DNA of 64,000 nucleotides, taken from Thermogemmatispora sp042408735. GTDB taxonomy: Bacteria > Chloroflexota > Ktedonobacteria > Ktedonobacterales > Ktedonobacteraceae. Below, piece after piece: positions 1 to 9,097 of the stretch. The stretch covers positions 30,495 through 94,494 of the forward strand of contig NZ_JBHOQV010000057.1 in the NCBI RefSeq assembly GCF_042408735.1, read 5' to 3'. The first letter of the stretch is position 1; every line of letters starts with the position of its first letter. Both the position numbers and the translations under genes were made by a program. The notes under the pieces were generated by a model. The model was given only the letters and a program-made list of their open reading frames with translations. It ran no database searches and was not told where the DNA came from.

Positions 1-144
1 GGGGCCTGCTGGGCCGAGGAGGCAGGCCAGGTTCCCAATTCAAGCCAGAGGGTTACCGGCTCCATCTGCTTGTTTCCAGGCAAGGGACTGGCTTGGCCAG
101 ATGCTGGCAGACAGACATCCGAGCCAGACCTTGGCGCCAGGCGT

Positions 145-909
145 TTACGCTTCTGCTGGGGGAAGATGGCCTTGCCCCTCTGAAGTGGGCCTGTCTGACA
201 GAAGCCGCTGTTTGAGTCGTTGGAGCTGTCGCTCGATTTGCCGGTCCTGATCGAGCAGAGCCAGCTCCTGATCAAAGGGGTCGCTGCCAGCGGGCAGCAG
301 AGGAGGAGAGAGCGGACTATCGAGCGCGCCCTGTTCGAACAAGGAATGGAGGGCGCTGGCGCGGGCCTCCGCCGTTAGGATCTTCTCGTGCGCGCGCTCG
401 AGGGCAAGCCGCATTTCCAGCATCTCTGCGTTCAGCCCGGCGAGCGTCTCCTCGATGCGGGCCTGAGCCTGAGCGGCACTGTAACGGGCCTTCAAGACCT
501 CCTTCTGCGTGCGGAAGCTCTCAACGCGCAAGCGCAGCTGCTGCTCCAGCTCAATCAGCTGCTCCTTTTGAGCGCGTACCTGTCCAAGCTGTTGCTCATA
601 GCTGTTGAGCTGGGCAAGCAGCAGCTCGCGACGCTGTAGAGCCAGGCGTGCCAGGTCTTCACGATTGGCGCGCAGGGCAGAGAAAGCCTGTTGCTCGTAG
701 CGCTCGGCCCGGCGCAGCAGCTCCCCCTGTTGCAGTTCCAGGCGTCGCTCGCTGGTTGCCACATCGGCAACGGCGCGCCGGAGCTGCTGAAGCTGCTCTA
801 CTTGTTTCTGATAAGAATAATCCAGCACCTGTGCCGGATCCTCCGCTCGCTCAAGGGCCGCCTTACTGCGGATGCGCAACAGCAAGGCCAGACGTGAAAG
901 CAAGCCCAT
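145..909 (-). CDS. PspA/IM30-family coiled-coil protein
   Basis: Predicted 254-residue PspA/IM30 (Vipp1) family protein, a peripheral protein that binds stressed cytoplasmic membranes. The N-terminal stretch has a short amphipathic segment (MGLLSRLALLLRIRSKAALE) followed by the family-typical region 'AEDPAQVLDYSY', then continuous Gln/Glu/Arg/Leu heptad-rich coiled coil to about residue 195 and a looser C-terminal tail. The length fits the family (about 220-260). The start is supported by a GAGGAGG ribosome binding site 7-8 bases upstream. It stands alone, divergent from the tRNA gene. A second, longer PspA-like protein lies in this window at 40451-41425 beside flotillin and NfeD-like genes. 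Membrane-maintenance function is from family knowledge only. Confidence 0.85.
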   Translation of the reverse strand: MGLLSRLALLLRIRSKAALERAEDPAQVLDYSYQKQVEQLQQLRRAVADVATSERRLELQQGELLRRAERYEQQAFSALRANREDLARLALQRRELLLAQLNSYEQQLGQVRAQKEQLIELEQQLRLRVESFRTQKEVLKARYSAAQAQARIEETLAGLNAEMLEMRLALERAHEKILTAEARASALHSLFEQGALDSPLSPPLLPAGSDPFDQELALLDQDRQIERQLQRLKQRLLSDRPTSEGQGHLPPAEA

Positions 910-1178
910 GACTGCCTCCTCTCGGGCGTTTGGCCGAAGGAACCTTCCTTCTGCCTGGCCGCCCGCTCAGCGCTCTCTTGGTCCCGCTCTTCTCCTGCTT
1001 GCTGGCTACCTTCTGCCTCGTCTCTCGTTGCCCTACCCTGGACCCCCAATCGAATCGGGATCGATCGCGATGCTTCTGCCCAATCCCGAAGAGACCGCTC
1101 GTTGACATGATATCACAAAGCGGGTCGCTGGCTTCCAGCGATCTGGAAGCAGTGCCAGCAGATTCCCTCTCTCCCCTC

Positions 1179-1207
1179 TTGACATTTGTGGCAGAGGGGG
1201 CTATAAT
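1179..1207 (+). promoter_or_regulatory. sigma70-type promoter of tRNA-Gly
   Basis: Perfect consensus TTGACA (1179-1184) and TATAAT (1202-1207) with a 17-base spacer. Transcription would start near 1214, about 15 bases before the mature tRNA. The rest of the 910-1228 gap shows nothing else I can support. Confidence 0.9.
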
Positions 1208-1228
1208 AAATGCCGTCAAGAGTGAAAC

Positions 1229-1303
1229 GCGGGCTTGGTGTAGCGGTAACATGCAACTTTCCCAAAGTTGAGATCACGGGTTCAAATCCCGTAGCCCGCT
1301 CCA
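1229..1303 (+). tRNA. tRNA-Gly (anticodon CCC)
   Basis: Complete cloverleaf: acceptor GCGGGCT pairs with AGCCCGC, the D stem is GTGT/ACAT, the anticodon stem CAACT/AGTTG carries loop TTCCCAA with anticodon CCC at positions 34-36, and the T stem ACGGG/CCCGT carries loop TTCAAAT. The discriminator base is U, as expected for bacterial tRNA-Gly, and the 3' CCA is encoded (1301-1303). It reads glycine codon GGG. It is flanked by its own strong promoter and intrinsic terminator, so it is a single-gene transcription unit. Confidence 0.96.
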
Positions 1304-1312
1304 GTACAAGCC

Positions 1313-1350
1313 AGAACGCCCTGCACATGCAGGGCGTTCTTTCTTTGTTG
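1313..1350 (+). terminator. Intrinsic terminator of tRNA-Gly
   Basis: A 13-bp perfect stem (AGAACGCCCTGCA and its complement, 2-base centre) is followed by the T-rich run TTCTTTGTT. It lies 10 bases after the tRNA CCA end. Confidence 0.9.
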
Positions 1351-1443
1351 TGCTCTCCGGCGGGCAGCCCCAGTCTTCATCGGCCTTGCTTGCCGCCGGA
1401 GGGGGCCATTCCCCCGCCTGGATGGAGCTGATGGGCCTGTTCC

Positions 1444-2820
1444 TCACCTGGCTACGTGCTCGCTCGCCGTCGTTGGCTGACGGCGCTCTTCCAGGCTTCG
1501 CTGCATCCGCCGCATATCGCCCGCCACCGTGCGCAGGCCCACCAGACAGACCAGGCCAGCCAGCAGCAAAGCGCTAGGAGCAGTGCTCAGCAAAGCCAGG
1601 TGGAGGGAACTTTGCTCCTTCAGCAGACCGATCACTGCGGGAGCCGAGGCATCGCCGAGCAGATGAGCAAGCAGCAGAGCGAGGCCCAGCGCCGTAGCCC
1701 GCACCTCCGGCAGCACCACATCCTGGATCACCGCGTTCAAAGGGCCGGTACAGAAATTGAGGGCCACACCGGCCACGAAAAGGGTCACTACGAAGAGCGC
1801 TAGCTGATGGAAGAGGAGAGCCAGCAGGGCCAGTGGGGCCCCGATCAGAAAGCCAAGCGTTGCCACCAGTAAACGGCCCTGGGCGAAACGGCGCTGAGCG
1901 CGATCGGCCAGTAGGCCGCCAAGGACCGTACCGATGAGTCCGCTCCCAACCAGGAGGGCACCCGCCAGCAGGCCGGCCTGACTCAACGTCAGGTGAAAGT
2001 CCAGAAACAGGTATGTTGGCAACCAGGCCGAGGTACCGCCAATGGTGAAGAAGCTACAGATGAGGGCCCCGAGCAGGACCCAGTAGGTAGGAATGCGCAG
2101 GATAGCTCGAGCCTGGCGCCAAAAATCGCCGCTCAGGCTGGCATGGCCCTCGGCCATCAGCGTCGAGGCGGCGGCCTGGCCCTCCTCCTGAGCCTCATCC
2201 TCCTCGAAGGAGCCTCGCGCTGGTTCATACAGGCGCCAGGCCAGAAAAGCTGCCACTAGTCCCGGCAGTCCAACTACATAGAAAGCCCAACGCCAGCCAA
2301 GCGTATCGGCGATCAAACCGCCGATGACAAAGCCCAGGGCCGAACCAATCAGGGTTGCCGCCGCCCAATAGGACAGCACGCGCCCACGTTGGGCACGGGG
2401 GAAATAGTCGCCCAGCAGCGAGAGCGACGCGGGCGCATAGCCGGCCTCACCGATGCCGAGAACCGAGCGCGTTATGAAGAGCTGGACAAAGTTGCGGGTC
2501 AGCCCAGTAATGGCCGTAGCCAGACTCCAGAGACCAACGCAGAGGCTGACAATGTTCTTGCGCAGGGTACGGTCGGCCCAGATCCCCAACGGCAGGGTTG
2601 TCAATCCATAGACCAGCAAGAAGGCTGAATTCAGCAGACCGGCCTCGAAGTCGCTGATCTGCAGGTCGTGCTGGACGTGTGGAAGAATGGCCGGCAGGAT
2701 GTAGCGATCCGCATAATTGAGCATGTTAATGACTAACAAGACTGCCAGAGCAAAGCGGGCCTCGGCGCGCGTAGGCCGCCGTAGGCGCTGACCTTTAGAG
2801 GCCGGGGTGACGGCGGTCAT
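1444..2820 (-). CDS. MFS transporter, Spinster/organic-anion-like
   Basis: Major facilitator superfamily permease of about 458 residues with roughly 12 hydrophobic segments in two halves separated by an acidic cytoplasmic loop (EEDEAQEEGQ). The MFS signature between helices 2 and 3 is visible as 'GIWADR', and helix 1 reads 'MLNYADRYILPAILP', a pattern common in Spinster-like and hexuronate/phthalate-type carriers. An in-frame extension runs to 2898, but I place the start at ATG 2820, where an AAAGGAG-type site sits about 11 bases upstream. The substrate cannot be read from the sequence and the neighbours give no clue: upstream is a 640-base gap to a divergent DedA gene. Confidence 0.85.
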   Translation of the reverse strand: MTAVTPASKGQRLRRPTRAEARFALAVLLVINMLNYADRYILPAILPHVQHDLQISDFEAGLLNSAFLLVYGLTTLPLGIWADRTLRKNIVSLCVGLWSLATAITGLTRNFVQLFITRSVLGIGEAGYAPASLSLLGDYFPRAQRGRVLSYWAAATLIGSALGFVIGGLIADTLGWRWAFYVVGLPGLVAAFLAWRLYEPARGSFEEDEAQEEGQAAASTLMAEGHASLSGDFWRQARAILRIPTYWVLLGALICSFFTIGGTSAWLPTYLFLDFHLTLSQAGLLAGALLVGSGLIGTVLGGLLADRAQRRFAQGRLLVATLGFLIGAPLALLALLFHQLALFVVTLFVAGVALNFCTGPLNAVIQDVVLPEVRATALGLALLLAHLLGDASAPAVIGLLKEQSSLHLALLSTAPSALLLAGLVCLVGLRTVAGDMRRMQRSLEERRQPTTASEHVAR

Positions 2821-3463
2821 GTATCGATAAACTCCTTTCCTCTTGAGAGCGGAAGTTGCTAGAGCAAGGATACTCGGCTCGGTTGATTGGGCCTGCACTG
2901 GAATGGCTCGCTAAGGCGGCGAACGGTCCCGCCAGAGGTCAAAAAAGAAAGAACGAAGAGATGACGGGACAGAAAGGCGGCTCCCCCGCCGACTTGCTCA
3001 GACGCTCTGACCTGACGTTCGCTGCTGTTTCCCCTTGGCGAAGACCACTCTGGCGAAAAGGCGAGAGGCTGACGAGCGGGGGCGAGGACAGACTCTGACC
3101 GGTCGACCTGCTCGCGCTCGCTCTCGTCTCGCGCCAAAGAAGGCCATTCGCTTAGATGATACGTTGCCAGGCCAACTTTGTTGCAGCCCAATCTGGATGA
3201 CCGCTTCAGGCCAGCTCGGGCTGGCAGTTGCAACCCTGGCGATCACCCACTCGTCTTATGGATGAAGTAAGCAGGGCACATAACGATCTGATTTGGAACA
3301 CGTGGGTGACTGTTTCGCCATCGATTAGCAAGAGCTGCTTCTGTTGTATACTCTTCAGCAAGAGCAGAAGTGCAAGGCGGGAAGTCATCGCCTCGGTGGG
3401 GAGCAGTGACCATCCGACTGACTGGCTGACTGGCATGGTTTGGTCTGAGCAGAAAGGAACGAC
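2821..3463. other. Intergenic region between divergent MFS and dedA genes
   Basis: About 640 bases with no convincing gene. The best promoter candidate for the + strand gene is TTAGCA (3325-3330), 16 bases, TATACT (3347-3352), a mediocre match. No repeat or RNA fold was recognised. Confidence 0.4.
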
Positions 3464-4156
3464 ATGCTAGAAACACTGATCCAGTTCTTGATAGACCATA
3501 TTCTTTTTAAAGCTCATCCAATAGCTATTTATGGTATAGTTGCCCTTTTTCTTTTCCTGGAAAGCTGTGGAATTCCAGTAATTAACAGTACCCTGCTGCT
3601 GCTCACGGGGGCGCTGGTAACACTTGGCCATCTGCACTTCTGGCCGTTGGCAGGAGCGGCCTTGCTTGGAAGCTGTGCCGGGGCTTGCCTGGCCTACTGG
3701 ATTGGAGAACGGGGAGGGCGTCCGGCCCTGGTTCGCCTGATGAAGTTGCTGCGTATTGACGAGAGCAAGGCGAGTGTTGCTGAGGGGTGGTTTCAGCATG
3801 CCGGGGCCTGGATGATCTTCCTCTCGCGCATCACCCCTTACGTTCGTCCTTTTGCCTGTTTTCTGGGGGGCATGTCACGTCTGTCCTATCAACGCTTCCT
3901 GCCGGCCATGTTCCTGGGCTCCTTGCTCTGGTGCGTAGCCATCATTCGGATCGGTATGGTCCTGGGGAAGCATTGGCGGTGGGGTGTAGGGCTGATCCAG
4001 CAGTACACGCTGCCAGCCTGTCTGATTCTGCTGGCTCTGATGGTCTGCTCATTTGGCATTAGTCGTCTCCTGCAAAGCCGGCTCAAGAGGCGTTTCTTGC
4101 AGGAAAGCTCGCAAAGAGAAGAAGAGGAAGAACGCCAGCTACTCAAGGTCCAATAA
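3464..4156 (+). CDS. DedA-family (VTT/SNARE-associated) membrane protein
   Basis: A 230-residue integral membrane protein of the DedA/VTT family, members of which move or scramble lipids such as undecaprenyl phosphate across the inner membrane. Several hydrophobic segments are visible (residues about 20-60, 62-85, 110-170 and 175-200). The family signature appears as 'FLSRITPYVRPF' followed by Gly-Gly-Met-Ser-Arg, equivalent to the conserved R-x-x-P-x-x-R re-entrant loop. A charged tail rich in Glu/Arg closes the protein. An AAAGGA site lies 5 bases before the ATG. It is a single gene, convergent with serA. The exact substrate is unknown. Confidence 0.86.
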   Translation: MLETLIQFLIDHILFKAHPIAIYGIVALFLFLESCGIPVINSTLLLLTGALVTLGHLHFWPLAGAALLGSCAGACLAYWIGERGGRPALVRLMKLLRIDESKASVAEGWFQHAGAWMIFLSRITPYVRPFACFLGGMSRLSYQRFLPAMFLGSLLWCVAIIRIGMVLGKHWRWGVGLIQQYTLPACLILLALMVCSFGISRLLQSRLKRRFLQESSQREEEEERQLLKVQ

Positions 4157-4288
4157 GGGACCGAAAGCGCAGCCGATGCTGGCGGAGAAGGCAAGGCAGT
4201 CCCTTCCAGGGCTGCGGCCTGGTCGGAGCCGGAGGGGACTGCCCCATGGCAGGGCGGCAGTTGCAAGCGCGAGGCCGTTGCCACTGCG

Positions 4289-4315
4289 AGCCTGGGCCTG
4301 GTTCTGGCCCAGGCT
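4289..4315. terminator. Hairpin between convergent dedA and serA
   Basis: A 10-bp perfect stem (AGCCTGGGCC / GGCCCAGGCT) with a 7-base loop lies in the gap between two convergent genes. No T-run follows on either strand, so termination is inferred from position only. Confidence 0.5.
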
Positions 4316-4367
4316 GCTCGAATGCCCGAATGCCCAAAGCGAGCGCGGTCCTCGTTGGAGAGGAGCC

Positions 4368-6083
4368 TTAGAGGTTGACCACCGTCAGGCCGAAAATATC
4401 GCCCGCGGCCCGGATCTCCGCCAGCGCCCAATCGGGAATCGGGTCATCGACAGAGATAATCATCAGGGCAATATCGGGTTTGGCGCCGGGCCGACGCGGT
4501 CGCGGAGCGCGTTCGATCGGTCCAACATCCATATGGCGGATATTGACGCCGGCCTTACCAAGGATGGTTCCCACGCGCCCAATCATGCCGGGTTGATCGG
4601 GATTGTGGCAGAAGAGAATGTAGCCCTCGGGCACAAACTCTGTCCAGTAGCGACCTACCCGCACAATACGCGGTTCCCCGTGCATGACCGTGCCGCTGAG
4701 CAGCTCGACGCGCTCGGCCTCAGCTTCACCCTGCCCGGCAAAAGAGGCGCGGCCATTCACATCCAGCACGCGCAGGGTCACGAGGTTAGCGAACTCGCTC
4801 GAGGTTGGCGACTTTTGTTCTGTGATCTCCAGGCCCCGCTGTTTGGCCAGCAGAGGAGCGTTGATCATATTGACGTGGACATCCGAGATAGGTTCAAGCA
4901 GCCCTTTAATGAGCGCGGCCTGGAGAGGACGCAGATCATAGGCCGTGATCTCGCCGCTGTAAGAAAGCTCGATGCGGTGGAGCGGGCCAGGCTGGAGCTG
5001 CGTATAGAGGCGCCCCATTTTCTCCAGCAGCGTCATATAAGGCTGAAGGACCTTTAGCGTCTCGGGAAGGATGAGCGGGGCATTGACGGCGGCGCGTGGG
5101 AAGCCGCCGCGCAGGACCGTCACGATCTGTTCGGCCACATCGAGAGCCACGCCGACCTGAGCCTCCTCGGTGGAGGCGCCCAGGTGAGGGGTAGCCACCA
5201 CCTGCTCCTGGCTCACCAGCTCCCGAAGCAGGGCGTGGTCGCGGATCGGCTCCTGACTGAAGACGTCGAGGGCGGCGCCGGCCAGACGCTGCTCCTTGAG
5301 GGCTTGCAGCAGTGCCTCCTCATCGATGATGCCGCCGCGTGCGCAGTTAATCAGGCGAGCGTTGGGTTTCATCAGGCTCAGCTCACGGGCGCCGAGCAGG
5401 CCGCGCGTCCCCGAGGGGCCGGCTGTCAGCGAGGTGTGGACCGTCACGAAGTCGGAACGCTGCAGCAGGTCATCGAGAGTAGTCATCTGCACGCCCAGCT
5501 TACTGGCTTGCTCGGCTGAGACGTAGGGATCGAAAGCGATCACCTCCATCTCCAGGCCGCGGGCGCGCTTAGCCACCTCGCTGCCGACCTTTCCCAGGCC
5601 AATGATGCCGAGAACCTTATTGCGGACCTCACTGCCCAGAAAGCGGCTCTTTTCCCACTTGCCAGCCTTCATGCTGCGGTCGGCGGCGGGAATATGGCGC
5701 GCGAGAGCCAGCAACATCGCGATCGTATGTTCAGCGGCAGCGATCACGTTGCCCAGCGGCGAATTGACCACCATGATGCCGAGGCGTGTGGCTGTCTCCA
5801 GATCGATATTGTCCACGCCGACCCCAGCGCGGGCCACAATCTTCAGCTGCTTCCCGGCGGTCAGCACCTCGCGGGTGACCTGCGTCTCGCTGCGCACGAC
5901 GAGTGCGGTATAATCGCCAATGATCGAAGACAGCTCAGTGGGAGAAAGGCCCGTGCGCACATCGATCGTTGCCTCTGGCAGGTGAGTGCGCAGAAAATCG
6001 ATGCCTTCCTGAGCCACGCGATCTGCAATCAAAATCTTCACAGTCTCTGTTGGCGCGGGCTGTGCATCCTCAGCCATCACCAT
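4368..6083 (-). CDS. serA: D-3-phosphoglycerate dehydrogenase
   Basis: First enzyme of the phosphorylated serine pathway: oxidises 3-phosphoglycerate to 3-phosphohydroxypyruvate with NAD. At 571 residues it is the long form. The catalytic domain has the Rossmann motif 'GIIGLGKVGSEVA' (about residue 160) and the 2-hydroxyacid dehydrogenase signatures around 'NCARGGIIDEEAL' and 'TPHLGASTEEAQ' (His-Gly/Glu catalytic relay). An intervening ASB-like domain follows, with a C-terminal ACT domain ('CHNPDQPGMIGRVGTILG') that normally binds serine for feedback control. A GAGGGGAG site precedes ATG 6083, and a second in-frame ATG two codons later is possible. It lies 30 bases after the aminotransferase gene in the same direction, so the two form an operon. 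Confidence 0.95.
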   Translation of the reverse strand: MVMAEDAQPAPTETVKILIADRVAQEGIDFLRTHLPEATIDVRTGLSPTELSSIIGDYTALVVRSETQVTREVLTAGKQLKIVARAGVGVDNIDLETATRLGIMVVNSPLGNVIAAAEHTIAMLLALARHIPAADRSMKAGKWEKSRFLGSEVRNKVLGIIGLGKVGSEVAKRARGLEMEVIAFDPYVSAEQASKLGVQMTTLDDLLQRSDFVTVHTSLTAGPSGTRGLLGARELSLMKPNARLINCARGGIIDEEALLQALKEQRLAGAALDVFSQEPIRDHALLRELVSQEQVVATPHLGASTEEAQVGVALDVAEQIVTVLRGGFPRAAVNAPLILPETLKVLQPYMTLLEKMGRLYTQLQPGPLHRIELSYSGEITAYDLRPLQAALIKGLLEPISDVHVNMINAPLLAKQRGLEITEQKSPTSSEFANLVTLRVLDVNGRASFAGQGEAEAERVELLSGTVMHGEPRIVRVGRYWTEFVPEGYILFCHNPDQPGMIGRVGTILGKAGVNIRHMDVGPIERAPRPRRPGAKPDIALMIISVDDPIPDWALAEIRAAGDIFGLTVVNL

Positions 6084-6113
6084 AGCCTTGCTCCCCTCTT
6101 CCAGCAGCGGCGT

Positions 6114-7277
6114 TCAACGGCCAGTGAAGCCGAAAGAGCGCAGGCGCTGCTCCACCTTATCCATTGCCTCGGCCAGGTCCTCCTCGCGGAAGTAGCCCAG
6201 GTGGCCGACGCGGAAAATCTTGCCCTCCAGGTGCTCCTGGCCGCCGCCGAGCACAACGCCATCCTGCTCGCGCAGAGCCTTCATGAAGCCCTTTGTATTG
6301 AAGCCATCCGGCAGGCGCACCGCAGTGACGGTATTCGAAGCGTAGCGTGGGTTAGCGAACAGCTCCAGGCCCATCTCGCGGGCGCGGCGGCGCACGTACT
6401 CACCGGCGCGGCGATGCCGTTCGAAGATCGCCTCGCGTCCCTCTTCCAGCATTAGCTCCAGGGCGCGATCGAGGGCGTAGAAGACCGAGACTGCTGGTGT
6501 GGTCGGATGCTGACCGACCTCCAGCTTCTTGCGCGTACTGGCCCAGTCGAAGTAGAAGCGCGGCAGCCTGGCGCTCTTATTGGCCTGCCAGGCTCGTTCA
6601 CTGGCCGCGATCATCATCACCCCGGGGGGAGACATCCAGCCCTTCTGAGAGCCTGTAAAGACGACATCCAGATCCCACAGATCCATTTCCAGAGGGACAC
6701 AGCCCAGGGAGCTAACAGCATCGACGGCAATCAGGGCCTCGGGATTGTGGCGTCTGATCAGCGAGGCCAGCGTCTGGATATCGTTGGTCACCCCTGTTGA
6801 GGTCTCATTATGGGTGATCAGCACGCCGCGATAGGGGGGCAGCGTTTTCAGGCGGCTCTCTACCACATCGGGGTCGGCCCCTTCGCCCCAAGGGAACTCA
6901 ATACGGCTGACCTGCAACCCATAGGTTTCCGCGATGCGCGCGAAGCGATTACCGAAGGAGCCGATGGTAATCGCCACCACATGGTCACCTGGAGAGAACA
7001 GATTGACGATAGCGCTCTCCTGCCCGCCAGTTCCAGAGGCGGGATAGGTCAAGACGGGCGAGCGCGTCTGGAAAAAGTATTGCAGCCGCGCGGTGACACG
7101 GCGCAGAATAGCGGCGAATTCCGGCCCGCGGTGGTTGATCATCGGGCGGGCCATCTCGGCCAGGATCTCATCCGGCACCACGGTGGGGCCGGGAATACGG
7201 AGATTCTGCTTAGGGATCGGAGCCCGTGGCTCAACCTGGGGAACGGGGATCGCGTTCTTTTCCTGCTGAATAGTCAT
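6114..7277 (-). CDS. Class V aminotransferase (serine-pyruvate / alanine-glyoxylate type)
   Basis: PLP-dependent fold-type I aminotransferase of 387 residues. The PLP lysine is in 'GSQKGWMSPPG' (about residue 205), preceded by 'AVDAVSSLGCVPLEMD', which holds the cofactor-contacting Asp; 'TYPASGTGGQESA' is the phosphate-binding region. Family members use serine, alanine or glyoxylate. In several lineages lacking a canonical SerC this family makes phosphoserine, and its place just ahead of serA supports that role here (inference). The start is ATG 7277 with GAAGAGG five bases upstream; an upstream in-frame GTG at 7283 is less well placed. A strong promoter (7421-7449) and a structured leader precede it. 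Confidence 0.88.
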   Translation of the reverse strand: MTIQQEKNAIPVPQVEPRAPIPKQNLRIPGPTVVPDEILAEMARPMINHRGPEFAAILRRVTARLQYFFQTRSPVLTYPASGTGGQESAIVNLFSPGDHVVAITIGSFGNRFARIAETYGLQVSRIEFPWGEGADPDVVESRLKTLPPYRGVLITHNETSTGVTNDIQTLASLIRRHNPEALIAVDAVSSLGCVPLEMDLWDLDVVFTGSQKGWMSPPGVMMIAASERAWQANKSARLPRFYFDWASTRKKLEVGQHPTTPAVSVFYALDRALELMLEEGREAIFERHRRAGEYVRRRAREMGLELFANPRYASNTVTAVRLPDGFNTKGFMKALREQDGVVLGGGQEHLEGKIFRVGHLGYFREEDLAEAMDKVEQRLRSFGFTGR

Positions 7278-7420
7278 GCACACCTCTTCTTCCTGAAACA
7301 GGACTCAAAAGCCGAGCCAGCCAGGCGGTACGTGCCATGCCTTGCCCCGTTGCAATAAGGCGCGGCGGGATAACATCGCTATTACCCGCCGCTGCCGATG
7401 GCGCTGGTCTGATGTTTTCC

Positions 7421-7449
7421 AGTATAGTCCTCTTGAGCGGGGATGTCAA
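7421..7449 (-). promoter_or_regulatory. Promoter of the aminotransferase-serA operon, with hairpin leader
   Basis: On the minus strand TTGACA (7444-7449), a 17-base spacer, then TATACT (7421-7426). The predicted transcript has a leader of about 137 bases with a strong GC stem (GCGGCGGG at 7362-7369 with CCCGCCGC at 7385-7392) before the ribosome binding site. The leader matches no riboswitch I recognise. Confidence 0.8.
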
Positions 7450-7469
7450 ACCGACCGCCCCCTGGCCTG

Positions 7470-7502
7470 TTGGCCGAAGCTCTCCTCAGCAGCTTCGGCC
7501 AA
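7470..7502 (-). terminator. Candidate terminator of pyruvate kinase gene
   Basis: A 12-bp perfect stem (TTGGCCGAAGCT / AGCTTCGGCCAA, 9-base loop) begins about 48 bases after the pyk stop codon. It has no U-tract, so the mechanism is uncertain. Confidence 0.55.
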
Positions 7503-7549
7503 GGCAGGCTGCAGTGGACGGGCCTGGCTTGACCTGGACCCGGCTCGTC

Positions 7550-9049
7550 TCAGCGGGAGAGGCCTCCCTCGCCGATGCGATGCAGTTTGACGAAGTTGGT
7601 GCGCGCGCGGCTGGCCACGGGCAGGCCTCCCATGATCACTACATGCTCGCCCTCGGTCAGCAAGTGGTCGCTCAAGAGGCGTTCCTCAACGGTGGCGATC
7701 AATTCCTCGGTTGTTCCGTGCATCTCGATGAGGCGTGGCCAGACTCCCCACCAGAGGGCCAATTGACGATAGACGCGCTCCGAAGGAGTATAGGCCAGGA
7801 TCGGACGGCGAGGGCGGTCTTTCGAGATCAGGCGGGCCGAGTTGCCCGAGCGAGTAAAAACCACAATGGCGCGCACGCTGGCCTCTTCTGAGAGAGCGCG
7901 GGCGGCGTGACTGACGGCATGTTCCTGAGAGAGGCGGCGGCAATGCGGAGGCTGGGCGGTACGGTCGTCGGCCTCAGTCTCCTGGATGATGCGCACCATC
8001 ATGGCCACCGCCTCCACCGGATAGGAGCCGCTGGCCGTCTCAGCGCTCAACATCACGGCATCGGTCCCATCGAGCAGAGCATTAGAGACATCAGCCACCT
8101 CTGCGCGCGTCGGAGTAGGATTGGTCACCATCGACTCCAGCATTTGCGTCGCCGTAATCACCGGCAATCCTAGCTCGTTGCAGCGGGCGATGACCCGCTT
8201 CTGGATGAGCGGCACCTTCTCTAGCGACATCTCGACCCCAAGATCGCCGCGAGCCACCATCAGGCCATCGGCCACCTCCAGAATCTCATCGAGGCGGGCG
8301 ACGGCCTCCGGCTTCTCTAGCTTGACAATCAGAGGAATCTCTCCTGCTGGCTGACGCTTGCCTGCTGCAGCGGCAACCTCTGCCTGCAGGCTCTGAAGAA
8401 AGCGGCGGGCCTCTAGCACGTCCTCTGGCCGGCGCACGAAGCTCAGCGCCACGTAGTCAACCCCGTGCTGGACGCCGAAGCGCAGGTCGGCGCGGTCCTT
8501 ATCGCTCAAGGCGGGGGCGCTGACGGTCACACCTGGTAGATTCATGCCTTTGTGTTCTTTGAGAAGGCCTCCGTGAACCACGCTACAGCGTGCTGAAAGA
8601 CCATCGCTGGCGAGCACGCGCAGCTCCATCAGGCCGTCATCGAGCAGGATACGGTCGCCTGGTTTCACATCCTGGGCAAGCTGCCCATAGGTGGTCGGAA
8701 TCACCGGCAGCTCGCTGTCGGAGACTTCAAGGAGGGCGCCCTCGCCGTTCGTGGCTGGCTGGCGGGTTGCAATAACGACCTGCTTGCCGGGCGTCAGGCG
8801 CAGCGGTTGCCCGCCGGGTAGACTGCCAACACGAATCTTGGGTCCCTGGAGGTCCTGCAAGATAGCCACTGGCCAGCCCAGCCGTGTCGAGAGGCGTCGG
8901 ATACGCTCGATCACAGCCGCGTGCTCCTCGTGGGTTCCATGAGAGAAATTGAGCCGGGCGACGTTCATACCAGCCAGCATGAGCTGCTCCAGGCGCTCCT
9001 CGCTGCTGCTGGCTGGTCCGATGGTACAGACAATCTTGGTACGACGCAT
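7550..9049 (-). CDS. pyk: Pyruvate kinase
   Basis: Converts phosphoenolpyruvate and ADP to pyruvate and ATP. The 499-residue product begins 'RRTKIVCTIGPAS', the classical N-terminal strand, and contains 'MNVARLNFSHGTHEEH', the metal/phosphate-binding 'IPLIVKLEKPEAV' with its catalytic Lys, 'GDLGVEM' and 'ATQMLESM'. The C-terminal allosteric domain ends with 'VVIMGGLPV'. The open frame extends upstream to 9193, but the extended -10 promoter at 9089-9097 lies inside that extension, so the true start is ATG 9049. A GAGGGGG stretch 12 bases upstream is the likely ribosome site. Length is slightly above the usual 470-480. Confidence 0.95.
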   Translation of the reverse strand: MRRTKIVCTIGPASSSEERLEQLMLAGMNVARLNFSHGTHEEHAAVIERIRRLSTRLGWPVAILQDLQGPKIRVGSLPGGQPLRLTPGKQVVIATRQPATNGEGALLEVSDSELPVIPTTYGQLAQDVKPGDRILLDDGLMELRVLASDGLSARCSVVHGGLLKEHKGMNLPGVTVSAPALSDKDRADLRFGVQHGVDYVALSFVRRPEDVLEARRFLQSLQAEVAAAAGKRQPAGEIPLIVKLEKPEAVARLDEILEVADGLMVARGDLGVEMSLEKVPLIQKRVIARCNELGLPVITATQMLESMVTNPTPTRAEVADVSNALLDGTDAVMLSAETASGSYPVEAVAMMVRIIQETEADDRTAQPPHCRRLSQEHAVSHAARALSEEASVRAIVVFTRSGNSARLISKDRPRRPILAYTPSERVYRQLALWWGVWPRLIEMHGTTEELIATVEERLLSDHLLTEGEHVVIMGGLPVASRARTNFVKLHRIGEGGLSR

Positions 9050-9088
9050 GAACAAGCTATGCCCCCTCATACTCTGCATTCGCGCCCC

Positions 9089-9097
9089 ATTATAGCA
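9089..9097 (-). promoter_or_regulatory. Extended -10 promoter of pyk
   Basis: Minus strand TGCTATAAT (extended -10, TGn plus perfect TATAAT) about 35 bases before the chosen start codon. No good -35 box, as is usual for extended -10 promoters. Confidence 0.65.

Noticed and set aside
7278..7360. GTACCGCC in the aminotransferase leader as a T-box antiterminator
   Set aside because: Only part of the T-box core is present, no specifier loop or other T-box landmarks can be laid out, and the leader is short.
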